A stretch of DNA of 6,152 nucleotides from Lachnospiraceae bacterium (lineage in GTDB: Bacteria > Bacillota > Clostridia > Lachnospirales > Lachnospiraceae). The position numbers and the translations under genes were made by a program. The notes beneath the pieces are model-generated. The model worked only from the letters and a program-made list of their open reading frames with translations, was not told the origin of the DNA and made no database searches. The stretch lies in the NCBI GenBank assembly GCA_017958465.1, contig JAGDCQ010000156.1, forward strand, positions 1-6,152, read 5' to 3'. Positions within the stretch are counted from its first letter, which is position 1. Every line of letters begins with the position of its first letter. Of this stretch, positions 5,121-6,152 are shown piece after piece.

Positions 5121-6152
5121 ATGCCGAAATTCAAAAAGATCAGCACCAAGATCCTGAGTACAACGTTACCCGTGATCCTAATCGCCATGGCGCTCCTGAC
5201 CTTTATAGCGGTGCGCTTCAGCAACAAGCTCATCAACGAGCAGATCGAAGCCCGCATGCAGGCAGAGCTCGGCTCCTGGGAAGGAAAGATGAACGAGTAC
5301 CTGAACTCCGTCCACGACCTTGCAAACGCTTTTGCAAATACTGTGGAAAATACGTATGATGTCCTGTCACTCGAGGAGTATCACGAGCTTATCAAAAACC
5401 TTATCGCCGATAACGAAGTGTGCAGCGGCAGCGGTATCTGGTTTGCGCCCTACGCCTACGATCCTGCCCAGGAATATGTAGGTCCTTACGTTTATAAGGA
5501 TGGGGCTGCTTATGTTGTTACCTACGATTACAGCAACGCGGAATACGACTATTTCAGCCAGGAATACTATACAATGTGCGTTAACGCCAAAGACGCGCAG
5601 TTTACCGATCCCTACTATGACCCTACCTCTGACACCATCATGTCCACATGCGCAGCACCTATTAATGTTGGCGGCAAGTATCTCGGCTGCGTGACGGTGG
5701 ATATCACGCTGGACATCATGACCAGACTGGTGGATGAGATAAGCGTCGGAAAGACCGGCAAGGCAATGCTCGTTACTTCAAAGGGCGTTTTCATAGCCGG
5801 TGTTGACGACGAGAGGATCAAGAAGGAAAAGAAGATAGCTGAAGATGTTAACAGCTCAATGGCGGCTCTCGGCAAGAAGATGATGGGCGAGCAGATCGGT
5901 ATGTCCAAGTTCAGCGACGACAAGGGCATAAAGATGAACGCTTATTATGCGCCTATCTCCGCTACGGGCTGGAAGCTGATCCTTCATATCAACGAGGACG
6001 AGATCAAAGAGTCCACAAAACAGCTCACCATGCAGCTCATCATCGTGGGCGTAATCGCTGTGGCCGCAGTGGCAGCCGGCGTTATCGCCGTGGTGAGCAC
6101 TATCACCAAGAATATACGTAAGGTTGACGAGTTCGCAGGGAACCTGGCAGAG
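5121..6152 (+). CDS. Methyl-accepting chemotaxis protein with dCache sensor (partial, 3' end outside the window)
   Basis: This transmembrane chemoreceptor should sense a small extracellular ligand and signal to CheA/CheW. The first 344 residues are visible. A short basic N-terminus is followed by TM1 (about 13-31). The extracellular double-Cache domain covers about 35-298, with GSGIWFAPYAYDP (103-115), FTDPYYDP (161-168) and VTVDITLD (191-198). The membrane-distal half ends there, and the proximal half begins near GKTGKAMLV (210-218). TM2 is at about 304-327, and HAMP starts with NIRKVDEFAGNLAE. The cytoplasmic methylation and signalling region lies outside. The arginine and WY of the known amino-acid-binding dCache motif are not evident, so the ligand is open. 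The motif set and the sigma-28 promoter make the chemoreceptor call strong. A dCache histidine kinase or diguanylate cyclase is the alternative until the C-terminus is seen. It is transcribed independently of the transporter. Confidence 0.88.
   Translation, partial: MPKFKKISTKILSTTLPVILIAMALLTFIAVRFSNKLINEQIEARMQAELGSWEGKMNEYLNSVHDLANAFANTVENTYDVLSLEEYHELIKNLIADNEVCSGSGIWFAPYAYDPAQEYVGPYVYKDGAAYVVTYDYSNAEYDYFSQEYYTMCVNAKDAQFTDPYYDPTSDTIMSTCAAPINVGGKYLGCVTVDITLDIMTRLVDEISVGKTGKAMLVTSKGVFIAGVDDERIKKEKKIAEDVNSSMAALGKKMMGEQIGMSKFSDDKGIKMNAYYAPISATGWKLILHINEDEIKESTKQLTMQLIIVGVIAVAAVAAGVIAVVSTITKNIRKVDEFAGNLAE

Overview
The window looks like chromosomal DNA of an anaerobic, fermentative, flagellated Firmicute. 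Lachnospiraceae or a related Clostridia family is my best guess. The reasons are strong GGAGG ribosome sites, a clostridial-style lipoprotein signal, an NADH-linked hydrogenase-type NuoE/NuoF pair, a dCache chemoreceptor and a near-consensus sigma-28 (SigD/FliA) motility promoter. The assignment rests on gene style only. No rRNA, tRNA, CRISPR array, insertion sequence or prophage gene is visible.

Left arm (1-1708, minus strand): two overlapping genes for the diaphorase part of a soluble iron-sulfur flavoenzyme. These are a NuoE/HydC-like [2Fe-2S] subunit and a NuoF/HydB-like FMN/NADH subunit that runs off the left edge. The thioredoxin-like [2Fe-2S] domain at the start of the NuoF-like protein is typical of NADH-linked [FeFe]-hydrogenases and formate dehydrogenases, not of respiratory complex I. 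A hydA-type catalytic subunit would be expected just outside the window.

Centre (1709-4951): a divergent promoter region, then a plus-strand cluster of a Crp/Fnr-type regulator, a NitT/TauT (NMT1/THI5-like) substrate-binding lipoprotein, its permease and an unusually compact ATPase. The last three form one importer whose substrate cannot be read from sequence. A recurrent TGTATCA element lies over the hydrogenase -10 box, in the regulator's leader and just before the lipoprotein gene. The regulator may therefore control itself, the transporter and the hydrogenase genes.

Right arm (4952-6152): a strong intrinsic terminator closes the transporter cluster. A near-consensus sigma-28 promoter is nested inside that terminator so that its predicted start lies in the terminator loop. 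It would drive a methyl-accepting chemotaxis protein that is cut by the right edge. The receptor's ribosome-binding site is separated from its ATG by a perfect 6-bp hairpin, which may be needed to bring the two together. The nested promoter/terminator and the hairpin-split ribosome site are the most interesting signals in the window.
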